Assembly: GCA_005405945.1 (NCBI GenBank)
Contig: BJHW01000001.1
Location: 1,426,001 to 1,490,000 of the forward strand
DNA: 64,000 bases
Reading direction: 5' to 3'
Source: Streptomyces violaceusniger
GTDB lineage: Bacteria > Actinomycetota > Actinomycetes > Streptomycetales > Streptomycetaceae
Below, one piece after another: positions 29,201 through 47,900 of the stretch. Position numbers and translations under genes: made by a program. The stretch's first letter is position 1. Every line of letters begins with the position of its first letter. Below the pieces are notes generated by a model. It saw nothing but the letters and a program-made list of their open reading frames with translations. It ran no database searches and was not told the DNA's origin.

Positions 29201-29961
29201 CCGGGCGTGGACATCACGGTCACGCCACCGGCGAGGGCGAGCGGGCACTCCCCCTGCCGCAGGGACTGCACCGCGAGATGCAGTGCCACCAGCGACGACG
29301 AGCAGGCGGTGTCCACCGTCACCGCGGGCCCCTCGAAGCCGAAGGTGTAGGAGAGCCGACCCGACATGACGCTGGCCGCGCCGCTGGTGGCCAGGAAGCC
29401 CTCGACGCCCTTCGGGGCCTGCCGCAGCGCGACGGTGTAGTCCTGGCCGTTGGTGCCCACGAAGACACCGGCCCTGCTGCCGCGCAACGACGCCGGAGTG
29501 ACACCGGCCCGCTCCATGGCCTCCCACGACGTCTCCAGCAGCAGCCGCTGCTGCGGGTCCATCGCCAGCGCCTCACGCGGCGAGATCCCGAAGAAGGTGG
29601 GATCGAAGGCGCCCGCGTCGGAGAGGAACGCGCCCTCCTTGACGTACGAGGTGCCGGAGCGGTCGGGGTCCGGGTCGTACAGCTCCGCCAGGTCCCAGCC
29701 GCGGTCCTCCGGGAACGCGCTCACGGCGTCCCTGCCACCGGCGAGCAGCTCCCACAGCTCCTCCGGGGACCGCACACCGCCGGGGAAGCGGCAGCTCATC
29801 GCCACGATCGCGATCGGCTCGCGGGACTTCTCCTCGACATCGCGGAGACGCCGCTGCGTCTGGCGCAGATCGGCCATGACGCGCTTGAGGTACTCGACGA
29901 GCTTCTCTTCGTTTGACACTTGGCCCTGCCCCCTCGAAGAAACCAACTGGTTCTCGTTCAT
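23230..29961 (-). CDS. PKS-B segment 1: docking domain, complete module 8, KS9
   Basis: The ATG at 29961 lies one base after the PKS-A stop (TGA, C, ATG), an arrangement suited to translational coupling. A GTG at 29919 preceded by GAGGGGG would start at [18 protein letters not shown], the usual first residues of such docking domains, and may be the real start. KS8 has [16 protein letters not shown] and NLGHT. AT8 has [14 protein letters not shown] and [12 protein letters not shown] (methylmalonyl). DH8 has [10 protein letters not shown] and [12 protein letters not shown]8 has [18 protein letters not shown] in [12 protein letters not shown] and NYAAAN (B1-type). ACP8 has LGFDSL. KS9 has [16 protein letters not shown] and NIGHT and ends at [10 protein letters not shown], where the frame breaks at GGGG 23228-23231. 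Confidence 0.92.
25091..25420 (-). repeat. KR8 catalytic block shared with KR6
   Basis: 330 bases nearly identical to 35463-35792 in module 6. They cover the catalytic Ser/Tyr/Asn region of the reductase. Confidence 0.85.
25371..26007 (-). repeat. duplicated KR8 block (copy 2 of 2)
   Basis: Counterpart of 14358-14994 in module 10. Together with 26513-28284 it makes module 8 and module 10 near-copies over most of AT, DH and KR. Confidence 0.88.
26513..28284 (-). repeat. duplicated AT8/DH8 block (copy 2 of 2)
   Basis: Counterpart of 15521-17296 in module 10, about 11.0 kb away. It is a complete in-frame copy, so it shows where module 10 has lost bases. Codon choice is unusually rich in GTG, GGT and GGG. 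Confidence 0.9.
29840..29961 (-). other. N-terminal docking domain of PKS-B
   Basis: The residues [20 protein letters not shown] and [17 protein letters not shown] form the amphipathic helix that precedes KS domains receiving a chain from another protein. Its partner should be the acidic C-terminal tail of PKS-A (30210-29966). Confidence 0.8.
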
Positions 29962-29962
29962 G

Positions 29963-36736
<6,774 letters not shown>

Positions 36737-36738
36737 CC

Positions 36739-39700
36739 GGTGAGCTGCTCCGATGTGAAGGCGCGTGTCGCCACGGCATCCACGTCGGCCACCGCATGGC
36801 CCGATTCGTCGGCCAGCAGGATCGCCATGCCGTCGGGTCGTTCCGTGGAGAGCCGGACGCGCAGGGTCGTCGCGCCGGTGGCGTACAGGGACATCCCGGC
36901 CCACCGGTACGGGAGCCGGACGCGGCCGCCGTCGTCGGCCGTGAGATCGGCCACGGCGTGCAGGGTCGCGTCGAGCAGCACGGGATGCAGACCGAAGCGA
37001 CCGGCCTCCGAGCGCATGTCCTCCGCCAACGCCACCTCGGCGAAGATCTCCGCACCACGACGCCACGCATGGCGCAGGGCGCGGAACGCCGGACCGTGCT
37101 CGACACCGTTGAGCGCCGCCGCGCTCGGGTACCGGTCGGCGAGGTCGATCGGCTCGGCGTCCGCCGGTGGCCACTGACCGAGCCCGGTCTCCGCCGGCGC
37201 CGTGGGCCCCTCCGTGGTCAGCACACCGGTGGCATGGTGGGTCCACGGGAGGTCGGCAGGCCCGTCCTCGAAGCGGGAGTAGAGGTTCACGGTGCGTCGT
37301 CCGGAGTCGTCCGGGCCTCCGACCGTCAGTTGCAGTTGGACGGCGCCGCTCTCGGGGAGGGCGAGGGGCGTTTCCTGCGTCAGCTCCTCCAGGTGCCCGC
37401 AGCCGACCGCGTCACCGGCTCGCAGCGCCAACTCGACCAGGGCGGACCCGGGGAGCAGCGCCGTGCCGTAGATGGTGTGGTCGGCCAGCCACGGGTGCGT
37501 ACGAAGCGAGAGCCGACCGGTGAACAGCTGTCCGCCGGACTCGGGCAGCGCGACCGCCACGCCGAGCAGGGGATGGTCGGCGGAGACCAGCCCGGCCGAC
37601 GACACGTCGCCCGCCACGGCTGAGGGCTCGACCCAGTAGCGCTGGTGCTGGAAGGCGTACGTCGGCAGATCGACGCGACGGGCGCCCGTACCCGCGAACA
37701 TCCCCGCCCAGTCCACGGACGCGCCGCCCACGTACGCCTCGGCGAGGGAGGTGGCGAACCGGCCGAGCCCGCCTTCGTCGCGGCGCAGGGATCCGACGGC
37801 GGTGACACGGGTGCCGTGGTCCTCGGCGGTCTGCTCCACGCCCATCGTCAGGACGGGGTGGGCGCTGGCCTCGATGAACGTATCGAAGCCAGCGGCCAGC
37901 AGGGCGCGTACGGTCTCGTCGAAGCGCACGGTCCGGCGCAGATTGCGGTACCAGTAGGCGGCGTCCAGGTCGGCCGTATCGAGCACGCCGCCGGTCACCG
38001 TCGAATAGAAGGGAATGGACGCCGACCGAGGGCTGATCCTCGCGAGCTCATGCAGCAACTCGCCCTCGATGGACTCCACATGAGCGCAGTGCGAGGCGTA
38101 GTCGACCGGGATGCGACGCGCCCGGATGCCGTCCGCCTCGCAGGCCGCCAGCAGCTCGTCCAACGCGTCGGCGTCACCGGAGACCACGACCGCCGAAGGC
38201 CCGTTCACCGCCGCCACCGACAACCGCTCACCCCACCGGCCCAACCGCTCCCGTACGGCCACCACCGGCAACGACACCGACACCATCCCACCCAGCCCCG
38301 ACAGCGCCCGCAGCGCCTTGCTCCGCAACGCCACCACACGCGCCGCGTCCTCCAACGACAACGCACCCGCCACACACGCCGCCGCGATCTCACCCTGCGA
38401 ATGACCGATGACCGCCGCGGGCTCCACCCCGTACGAACGCCACAACTCAGCCAGCGACACCATCACCGCCCACAACACCGGCTGCACCACATCCACCCGC
38501 TCCAACGCCGCCGCATCGCCGAGCACATCCACCAACGACCACTCCACGAACGGCGCCAACGCCGCCGCACACTCACCCATCCGCTCCGCGAACACCGGCG
38601 ACGACTCCAGCAACCCCGCCGCCATCCCCACCCACTGCGCCCCCTGACCAGGGAAGACCAACACCGCACGCCCGTCAGCACCGGCCGCACCTCGGATCAG
38701 CCCCGAGGTGTCACGGCCCTCCGCGAGTGCCGCCACGCCATCGAGCAGACCGTCCCGGTCCCCGGCCAGCACCACCGCACGGTGCTCGAACGCACTGCGC
38801 GTGGTCGCCAACGACAGGCCGATGTCATCGGCCGAAAGCTCCGCTCGCTCGCGCACATGCGCCAGCAGCCGGTCCGCCTGTGTCCGCAGCGCGGCCTCGG
38901 ACTTGCCCGAGACCAGCCAGGGAGTGACGGGCAGCCGCCCCAGGCCGCCGGCGGGCTCGTCCACGGCGGGCCGCTCGGCCACCGGTCGCGCCGAAGGCGC
39001 CTGCTCGAGGATGACGTGCGCGTTGGTGCCGCTGACGCCGAAGGAGGACACGCCCGCCCGCCGCGGCCGACCGGTCTCGGGCCACGGCGTGGCGTCGGTC
39101 AGCAGCTGGACGGTGCCGGGCGACCAGTCCACGTGCGGGGAGGGCTCGTCCACGTTGGGCATCCCGGGCAGCAGACCGTGCCGCATGGCCAGCACCATCT
39201 TGATCAGGCCCGCCACACCGGCGGCGGCCTGCGTATGCCCGATGTTGGACTTGACCGAGCCGAGCCACAGGGGCTGGTCGTCGGTGTGCTCCCGGCCGTA
39301 CGTGGCCAGCAGCGCCTGCGCCTCGATCGGATCGCCCAGCGTCGTGCCCGTCCCGTGGGCTTCCACGACGTCGACCTGTCCGGCCGGGAGCCCGGCGTTG
39401 GCCAGCGCCTGGCGGATCACCCGCTGCTGGGACGGGCCGTTGGGCGCGGTGAGGCCGTTGCTCGCACCGTCCTGGTTGACGGCGGAGCCACGTACGACCG
39501 CCAGCACCTGGTGGCCGTTGCGCCGCGCGTCCGACAGCCGCTCCAGCAGCAGCATGCCCACGCCCTCGCCCCAGGCCGTGCCGTCGGCGGCCGCCGCGAA
39601 CGGCTTGCACCGGCCGTCCGGCGCCAGGCCCCGCTGACGGCTGAACTCCACGAAGCCACGCGGTGACACCATCACCGAGACGCCACCGGCGAGCGCGAGG

Positions 39701-41289
39701 GTGCACTCGCCCTGTCGCAGCGCCTGCGCGGCCAGGTGCAGCGCCACCAGGGACGACGAACAGGCGGTGTCCACCGTGACCGCCGGGCCCTCGAAGCCGA
39801 AGGTGTAGGAGATGCGGCCGGAGACGACGCTGGCCGCGTTGCCGGTGGCCACATAGCCTTCGGTGGTCTCCGGGGCCCGGTCGACCAGGGACACGTACTC
39901 CTGCCCGTTGGTGCCCATGAACACTCCGGTACGGCTGCCGCGCACCGTTTCCGGGTCGATTCCGGCCCGTTCCCACAGCTCCCACGACGTCTCCAGCAGC
40001 AGCCGCTGTTGGGGGTCCATCGCCAGTGCCTCACGTGGCGAGATGCCGAAGAAGGACGCGTCGAAGCCGCTCACCTCGGAGAGGAACGCACCCTCGCGTA
40101 CGTAGCTCTTGCCGAGCGCGTCCGGATCCGCGTCGTACAGCCCCTCGAGGTCCCAGCCACGGTCCGTGGGGAAGGCCGATACCGCGTCCTCTCCGGCGGC
40201 CAGCAGCCGCCACAGGTCGTCGGCGGAGCGTACGTCGCCGGGGAAGCGGCAGCTCATCGAGACGATCGCGATCGGCTCGTCCGCCGCGGCGGACGCGGTC
40301 GTGGCCACGCCCGCGGTCGCGCCGTCCGTCCGCTCGTGGCCGCCGAGCAGTTCGGTGAGCAGATATCCGGCCAGCGCGGTCGGTGTGGGGTAGTCGAAGA
40401 CCAAGGTGGCCGGGAGCTGAACGCCCGTGGCCTCGCTGAGCTGGTTGCGCAGGCCCACCGCGGTCAGGGAGTCGAAGCCGATCTCCATGAAGGCGCGGCC
40501 GGGCCCGATGGCGTCCACACCACTGTGGCCGAGTACGGCGGCCACATGGGCCCGCACGACCTCCAGAAGGGTGCGCTGCCGTTCGGCCTCGGACAAGGTC
40601 TCCAGACGGCGGACGAGTGCCGAGGACTCCTCGGTGTGTGCGGGGTCGGTGTCGCCGGGCCGGGCGGTCGCGGTCAGCTTCCGGACCTCCGGGACGCCGC
40701 TGAGCAGCCGGGACAGCCGCCGGGCCTCGAAGGTGTCGGCGAAACGCTCCCAGTCGGCGTCGACGACGGCGAGGGCGGCGTCGGGGTGGCTGATGGCGCG
40801 CTCCAGCGCCGCCAGGGCCAGCCGGGGATCCATCGCGGTCATGCCATTGCGCCGGATGGTGCGGCTGACCTCGGCGCTGCTGACGGCCATGCCGTGGTCG
40901 GCCCAGGGACCCCAGGCCACCGAGGTGGCCGGGAGCCCCGCACCGCGCCGCCACTCCGCCAACGCGTCCAAAATCGCGTTCGCCGCCGCATAGTTGGCCT
41001 GCCCAACGGCACCCACCGTCCCCGAGAACGAGGAGAACAAAACGAAGGCCGTCAGCTCCAGCTCCCGCGTCAGCTCATGCAGATGCCACGCCGCCTCCGA
41101 CTTCGCCCGCAGCACACCCTCGAACCGCTCCACCGACAGCCCGTCCAGCACACCATCATCCAGCACACCCGCCGCATGCACCACCGCCGTCAACGGCAAC
41201 TCCTCCGGCACCCCCGCCAACACACCCGCCAACGCCTCACGGTCACCCACATCACACGCCACGACCGTCACCCGAGCACCGACCTCCCG
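36739..41289 (-). CDS. PKS-A segment 8: KR5 catalytic half, ACP5, KS6, methylmalonyl AT6, DH6
   Basis: KR5 resumes with [17 protein letters not shown] in [20 protein letters not shown] and NYAAAN (B-type). ACP5 reads [17 protein letters not shown]6 has [16 protein letters not shown] and NIGHT. AT6 has [14 protein letters not shown] and [12 protein letters not shown] (methylmalonyl). DH6 has [16 protein letters not shown] and [12 protein letters not shown], so both catalytic residues are present. The frame breaks at CCCC 36735-36738 after EQLTG. With five C the text continues [17 protein letters not shown]6 and KR6 together predict a trisubstituted alkene (C14=C15 in the scheme of the summary). 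Confidence 0.9.
38115..38658 (-). repeat. methylmalonyl-AT block, module 6 copy
   Basis: About 544 bases nearly identical to 54086-54629 in module 3, spanning the GHSQG region of the acyltransferase. Confidence 0.85.
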
Positions 41290-41671
41290 AGCTCGGCACA
41301 CAACTCCCCCACACCCACAGCCTCAGGACCACGACGCGACACCAGCAGCAGATGCTCCGCACCCGCCCCGCCAGCCACCGCGCCACATGGGCCCCCAACG
41401 CACCCGTACCACCAGTCACCAGCACAGTGCCCGAAGCCCCCCAGCCCCCGACGCCCTGCCCACCGGCCGACACCCGGACGATACGGCGCGCGAAGACCCC
41501 CGAACCACGCACCGCAACCTCGCTCTCACCCGTACGACCGCTCACCACACCCACCAGCCGATCCCCCACCCGCGCATCCCACACCTCGGGAAGGTCCAGC
41601 AGACCACCCCACCGCTCGGGCACCTCCAGACCGGCAACCCGGCCCAGCCCCCACACCGCCGCCTGCTCCAC
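40886..41671 (-). repeat. KR block, module 5 copy
   Basis: About 786 bases nearly identical to 60765-61551 in module 1. It carries the same frameshift at the palindrome 41287-41296, plus a second one at 41366-41370 that module 1 lacks. Confidence 0.88.
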
Positions 41672-44600
41672 CGCGCGCACGTCCTCGGAGCCAGCGACCG
41701 CCACCGCACCCCGCGTCGCACACCACATGGGAGCGGCCAGGCCCGCATCGCCCACCGCCTGCACCAGCGACAGCGTCAATGCCACACCCAGGGGCACCGA
41801 CCGATGCTGACCGTGTCGGCCCTCGGCCAGTGCCAGCAGGGACAACACGCCTGTGACATCAGCCGCTTCGGGTCCGGCCAGAGCCTCACGCAGTCGAGCC
41901 GCCGCCGGCTCACGGTCGGCGTCATCGGGCGCCAGCTCGACCACGACCGGCCGTGCACCACGTACGGCAAGCGCGTCCACACACGCCGACACCCACGGGT
42001 CGGCGGTCATGCCCGCGGGGACCGCCACCAGCCACGGACCCGTTACCGTCCCCGCCCCGTCGGACACCGGCGACCAGGAAACGCGGTAGCGCCACCCGTC
42101 CACCGTGGCGCGCTCACGTCCACGGCGACGCCACGACGACAGCACCGGCAGCACCGCCGCCAGCGATTCACCGGCGCCGTTCTCGTCCACGACCGCCAGC
42201 GTGTCGGTGAGCGCGGGCAGATCCTCACGCTCCACGGCGTCCCAGAAGTCGGTGTCCACCGCGTCCATGGGGCCCGTCTCAGCCGTGGTGGCGGACGACT
42301 CCAGCCAGAAGTGCTCCCGCTGGAAGGGATACGTGGGCAGTTCGACGGTCCGGGGGCGCGCCGGTGCGAGCAGGGCGGCCCAGTCCACGGAGCGACCCCG
42401 CACATGGATCTGGGCCAGCCCCTCCAAGACCGAGGCGGTCTCGTCCCAACCGCTGCGGAGAACGGGGGCGAAGGCGGCGTCCGGGACACACTCCTGCCCC
42501 ATGCCGGAGAGGATCCCGTCGGGGCCCAGCTCCAGGTAGCTGACCACGCCTTGCCCGGCCAGGCACCGCACACCGTCCGCGAACCGCACCGTCTCGCGGA
42601 CGTGCCGCACCCAGTACTCGGCGGAGCACAGCGCCTCGGCATCCGCCACCAGGCCCGTCACATTCGACACGACGGGAATACGCGGAGGCGCGTACGACAG
42701 CCCCTCGGCCACCTGCCGGAACTCCGCCAGCATCGGCTCCATCAACGGCGAATGGAACGCATGCGAGACACGCAACCGCTTGGTCTTGACGCCCTCGGCC
42801 TCCAGCAGCCCAACAACCTCCACCACCGCCTCTTCCGCACCGGAAATCACGGTCGAACGCGGCCCATTGACCGCCGCCACACTCACCTCAGCCTCACGAC
42901 CGGCCAGCAACCGAAGCACAACCGCCTCAGCCGCCCGCACCGACACCATCACCCCACCCGACGGCAACCCCTGCATCAACCGCCCACGAGCCGCCACCAA
43001 CACACACGCATCCGCAAGCGACAACACCCCCGCCACACACGCCGCCACCAACTCACCAATCGAATGCCCCGCCACAAAATCCGGCCGCACACCCCACGAC
43101 TCCACCAACCGGAACAGCCCCACCTCCACCGCGAACAACCCACACTGCGTAAACCCGGTCTCATCCAGCCCCACCGCATCCCCGAACACCACATCCCGCA
43201 GCGGACGCTCCAACACCCCATCGAACAGCGCACACACCTCATCGAACGCGTCCGCGAACACCGGGAACGCCTCATACAGCTCCCGGCCCATCCCAACCCG
43301 CTGACTACCCTGCCCCGAGAACAACACCGCCAGCTTCCCCGGCACCACCGAACCCCGCACCACACCCGCCGCCGGTACACCATCCACCAGCGCCCGCAGC
43401 CCGGCGGCAAACCCCTCGCCGTCGGTCGCCAGCACCACCGCCCGCTCATCGAGGGCCGACCGCGTCGTGGCCAGCGACAACGCCACATCGGCCACCGACG
43501 CGTCCGACGCCTCCGCCTCGGCCCCACCCCGGGCATAGGGCAGCAAAAGCCCCGCCTGCGCCCGCAGCGCGCCCTCGGACTTCGCCGACACCACCCACGG
43601 CACCAGCGCCGACTCCTCGGGCTCCTCGAGCCCGTCGGTCACCGGCCCGGCGACGGGCTGCTCCTCCGGGAGGTGTTCCAGGATGACGTGCGCGTTGGTG
43701 CCACTGATCCCGAACGACGACACACCCGCACGCCGCGGACGATCCGTCTCCGGCCACTCCACCGCATCCGTCAGCAACTCCACCGCACCCGACGACCAGT
43801 CCACATGCGGCGACGGCTCATCGATGTGCAGCGTCCTCGGCAGCACACCGTGCCGCATCGCGAGCACCATCTTCATCACACCGGCCACACCCGCGGCGGC
43901 CTGCGTATGACCGATGTTGGACTTCACCGACCCCAGCCACAGCGGCCGGTCCTCGGCGCTCCGCTCCCGCCCATAGGTCGCGAGCAGCGCCTGGGCCTCG
44001 ATGGGATCGCCCAGCTTCGTGCCCGTACCGTGCGCCTCGACCGCGTCCACCTCGGCGGCCGACAGCCGAGCGCTCTCCAGCGCCACCCGGATCACCCGCT
44101 GTTGGGAGGGACCGTTCGGCGCCGTCAAACCGTTCGACGCGCCATCCTGGTTGACCGCGCTGCCCCGCACCACGGCCAGCACCCGGTGTCCGTTCCGCCG
44201 GGCGTCGGACAGCCGCTCCAGCAGCAGCACACCGACACCCTCCGCGAGCCCCATGCCGTCCGCGGCTCCCGCGAACGCCTTGCAGCGGCCGTCGAGCGCC
44301 AGGCCGCGCTGGCGGCTGAAGCCGATGAGGGCGCCGGGGTTCGGCATGACCGCGACGCCACCGGCGAGCGCCAGTGAGCACTCCCCGTTCCGCAGCGCCT
44401 GCGCCGCCAGGTGCAGTGCCACCAGCGACGAGGAGCACGCGGTGTCCACCGTCACCGCGGGGCCCTCGAAGCCGAAGGCGTACGCGACGCGTCCGGACAC
44501 GACGCTGGCCGCGCTTCCCGTCATCAGGTGGCCTTCGGAGCCCTCGGGCGCCTCGTGCACACGCGGCCCGTATTCCTGGTAGTTGGAGCCGATGAAGACG

Positions 44601-44992
44601 CCGGTGCGGCTGCCGCGCAGCGTGAGCGCGGGCACTCCGGCACGCTCGAAGGCTTCCCAGGAGGTCTCCAGCAGCAGCCGCTGCTGGGGGTCCATCGCCA
44701 GCGCCTCACGTGGCGAGATCCCGAAGAACGCCGGGTCGAAGTCACCCGCGCCGTAGAGGAAACCGCCCTCACGCACATACGTCTTGCCGGGCGCGTCCGG
44801 GTCCGGGTGGTAGATGCCCTCGATGTCCCAGCCACGGTCGGTCGGCAGCCCGCCGATCGCGTCACCGCCGGACATGATGAGCTGCCACAGCTCCTCGGGG
44901 GAGGACACGCCACCCGGATAGCGGCAGCTCATCGCGACGATGGCGATGGGGTCGTCATCGGAGTCCATCGGCACGGCCCGGGCCATCTCCGC
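41369..44992 (-). CDS. PKS-A segment 7: KS5, malonyl AT5, KR5 structural half
   Basis: KS5 begins with [17 protein letters not shown] and carries [16 protein letters not shown] and NIGHT. AT5 has [15 protein letters not shown] and SHAFHS (malonyl-CoA). There is no DH. After [14 protein letters not shown] comes the reductase structural domain ([15 protein letters not shown]) and the start of the NADPH site [16 protein letters not shown]. One base is missing at 41366-41370: the module 1 copy of this stretch has CCCGCGCC where this one has CCCCGCC on the plus strand. Between here and 41290 the frame continues in a third register ([19 protein letters not shown]) before a second break at 41287-41296. 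The hydroxyl made by KR5 should stay in the product. Confidence 0.9.
42566..43405 (-). repeat. malonyl-AT block, module 5 copy
   Basis: About 840 bases nearly identical to 62293-63132 in module 1. It is a second, distinct version of the malonyl acyltransferase block ([23 protein letters not shown]). Confidence 0.88.
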
Positions 44993-44994
44993 CC

Positions 44995-47900
44995 CGCCGC
45001 CGTCCGCGGGAGGGCGGGGATGTCCGCCTCGTCGGCCGTCGCCCCCGTCAGCTCGGTGAGGATGTGCTCGCTCAGGACGGCGGTGCTGGGGTAGTCGAAG
45101 GCCAGCGTGGCGGGCAGGCGCAGCCCGGTGGCCGCGTTCAGCCGGTTGCGCAGTTCGACGGCCGTCAGCGAGTCGAAGCCGAGGTCCTTGAACGCGCGCT
45201 CGGAGTCCACCGCGTCCGAGGTGGCGTGTCCCAGGACGGCCACCACCTGCGCGCGCACCAGCTCCAGGACGGTGTGCTCACGCTCGGTGGGGGTCAGTCC
45301 GGTCAGCCGCTGCCGCAGTCCCGAGGAGGCGTCGGCCGACGTGTTCGTGACCGCTCCGGCGGTGTCGGCACCCTCCTCGATACGTCGCATCGCGGGCAGT
45401 TCGTCCAGCAGCGGGCTGGGGCGGGCGGAGGTGAAGACCGGGATGAAGTTCTCCCAGTCGATATCGGCGATCGCCAGGTGGGTCTGGTCGTGGTCGAGCG
45501 TCTGCCGCAGCGCGGCGATGCCGAGCGCCGGGTCCATGAACCGCAGTCCACGCCGCCGCAACTGGTCCAGGTCCAGGGCCTCGGGCATGTTGTCGCCGGT
45601 GGCGTCCCACACTCCCCAGGCCACCGAGGTGGCGGTCAGGCCGTTCGCCCTCCGGCGCTCGGCGAGCGCGTCCAGGTAGGCGTTGGCGGCGGCGTACGCG
45701 CCGTGGTCGCCCACGCCCCACAGCCCGGACACCGAGGAGAACAGCACGAACGCGTCCAGCGGGGTGTCGCCCAGCAGCTCGTCCAGATGGGCAGCGCCCG
45801 CCACTTTCGCGTCCATGACCCGGGCGAACTCCGCCGAGGTCGTGGCGCCCAGCCCGGCCAGGTCGATATGGGCCGCGGCGTGGATGACGGCGGTGAGCGG
45901 ACGGTCGCCGGGTACGGACGCGAGGACGCGCTGGAGCGCGGCGCGGTCCGCCACGTCGCAGGCGGCGACCGTGACCCGGGTGCCCTGGTCGGCGAGTTCG
46001 GCGACCAGGTCTTCGGCGCCGGGGGCGGCGAGCCCGCGGCGGCTGGTCAGCACCAGGTGTTCGGCGCCGTTGTCCGCCAGCCACCGGGCCAGATGGGTGC
46101 CGAGGGCGCCGGTGCCACCGGTGATGAGGACCGTGCCGCGGGGCTTCCAGGTGCGCGGCGCGGGGGTGTTCCCGAGGGGTGCGGGCTCGAGCCGCCGCAG
46201 CATCACGCCCGAGGCGCGGATCGCGACCTGGTCCTCGGGGCCGCCGTCCGCGAGCACTCCGGCGAGCCGGGCCCCGGCCCGGGCGTCCATGGTGTGCGGA
46301 AGGTCGATCAGCCCGCCCCAGCTGTCCGGGTACTCCACTCCGGCCACCCGGCCCATACCCCACACCGTCGCCTGGGCGGGGCTGGTGAGCGGATCGGAGC
46401 TGCCGATGGACACCGCGCCCTGGGTGGCGCACCACAGCGGGGCGCGGACGCCGAGGTCGTCGAGGGCCTGGATCAGGGCGAGGGTCAGGGCCAGGCCGGT
46501 GGTGGCCACGGGATGGTCGGGGGACGGGTGTTCGTCCAGCGGCAGCAGTGACAGCACGCCGGACAGCGTGTCCAGCGGGTGGTCGGCGGTGGCGGCGCGC
46601 AGCCGCTCGGCCATCGTGGCGCGGTGTGCGTCGTCCGCGCCCAGTTCGACGAGGACGACATCGGCGCCGTGTGCCGCGAGCGCCTCGCGGGAGGCCGTGA
46701 CCAGCGGGTCGTCTGTGCGGGAGCTGGGCGCCAGCAGCAGCCATGGCCCCGGAAGCGAGGCGGCCGGGGTGCCGCTCTTGGGGCGCCAGATCGCGCGGTA
46801 GCGCCATTCGTCCACGGTCGATTCGGAGCGGCGCTGCCGACGCCACTGGGCGAGGGCGGGCAGGACGGTGCCCAACGAGGCGTGCTGCTCGGTGGATTCG
46901 ACCTGGAGCGTGGCGGCCAGCGCCTCGGCGTCCTCGCGCTCCACGGCCTGCCAGAAGTGGGCGTCCGCGCTGTCTTCGGCCGGGGTGCCGTCGGTGGGGC
47001 GCGCGGTGGTGGCCGAGGTGAGCCAGTAGCGCTGGTGCTGGAAGGCGTAGGTGGGCAGGTCGACGGGGTGCGCACCGGTTCCGGCGAACACCGTCCGCCA
47101 GTCGATGGCGATGCCGCCGACGTGGGCCTCGGCCAGGGAGGTCAGGAACCGTTCCGGGCCGCCTTCGTCACGGCGCAGCGAGCCGACGGCCGCCACGGGG
47201 GTGCCGTGGCCCTCGGCCGTCTGCTCGATGCCCATGGTGAGGACCGGATGTGCGCTGGCCTCCACGAACGTCTGGAATCCCTCGTCGAGGAGTACCCGTA
47301 GGGTCTCGTCGAAACGCACCGTCGCGCGCAGATTGCGGTACCAGTAACCGGCGTCGAGCTCGGTTGTGTTCAGCACTCCGCCGGTCACCGTGGAGTAGAA
47401 CGGCACCGCGGAGGAGCGCGGGGCGATCCCGGCGAGGGTGCGCCGGATCTCGTCCTCGATGCTCTCGACGTGGGCGGAGTGCGAGGCGTAGTCCACGGGG
47501 ACGCGGCGCGCCCGGACCTCCTCCGCCTCACACACGGCCAGCAGCTCGTCCAGCGCGTCGGCGTCGCCGGAGACCACGACCGCCGAGGGGCCGTTCACCG
47601 CCGCCACCGACAGCCGCTCGCCCCACGCCGCGAGCCGCGCCCGTACGCGCTCCACGGGCAGCGACACCGACACCATGCCACCGCGCCCGGACAGCGCCAG
47701 CAGGGCCCGGCTGCGCAGGGCTACGACGCGCGCGGCGTCCTCCAGCGACAACGCACCCGCCACACACGCCGCCGCGATCTCCCCCTGCGAGTGGCCGATG
47801 ACGGCCGATGGCTCCACGCCGTACGAGCGCCACAGCTCCGCCAGCGACACCATCACCGCGAACAGGACGGGCTGCACGACATCCACCCGCTCCAGCGCCG

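Larger units (their letters stand above)
18992..29961 (-). other. PKS-B, reconstructed gene: modules 8 and 9
   Basis: A two-module gene of about 3,656 codons broken once, at GGGG 23228-23231. Five bases there restore [20 protein letters not shown]. Domain order by window position: N-terminal docking 29961-29840; KS8 29820-28540; AT8 28500-27200; DH8 27180-26310; KR8 26270-25060; ACP8 24800-24590; KS9 24500-23230; AT9 23190-21890; DH9 21880-20990; KR9 20960-19760; ACP9 19470-19250; C-terminal docking 19220-18995. Module 8 takes methylmalonyl and module 9 malonyl, each with DH and KR, so together they add a methylated alkene and then a plain alkene. This is the same bimodule as 10-11 in PKS-C and is nearly identical to it in places. 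It begins one base after the PKS-A stop. Confidence 0.88.
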
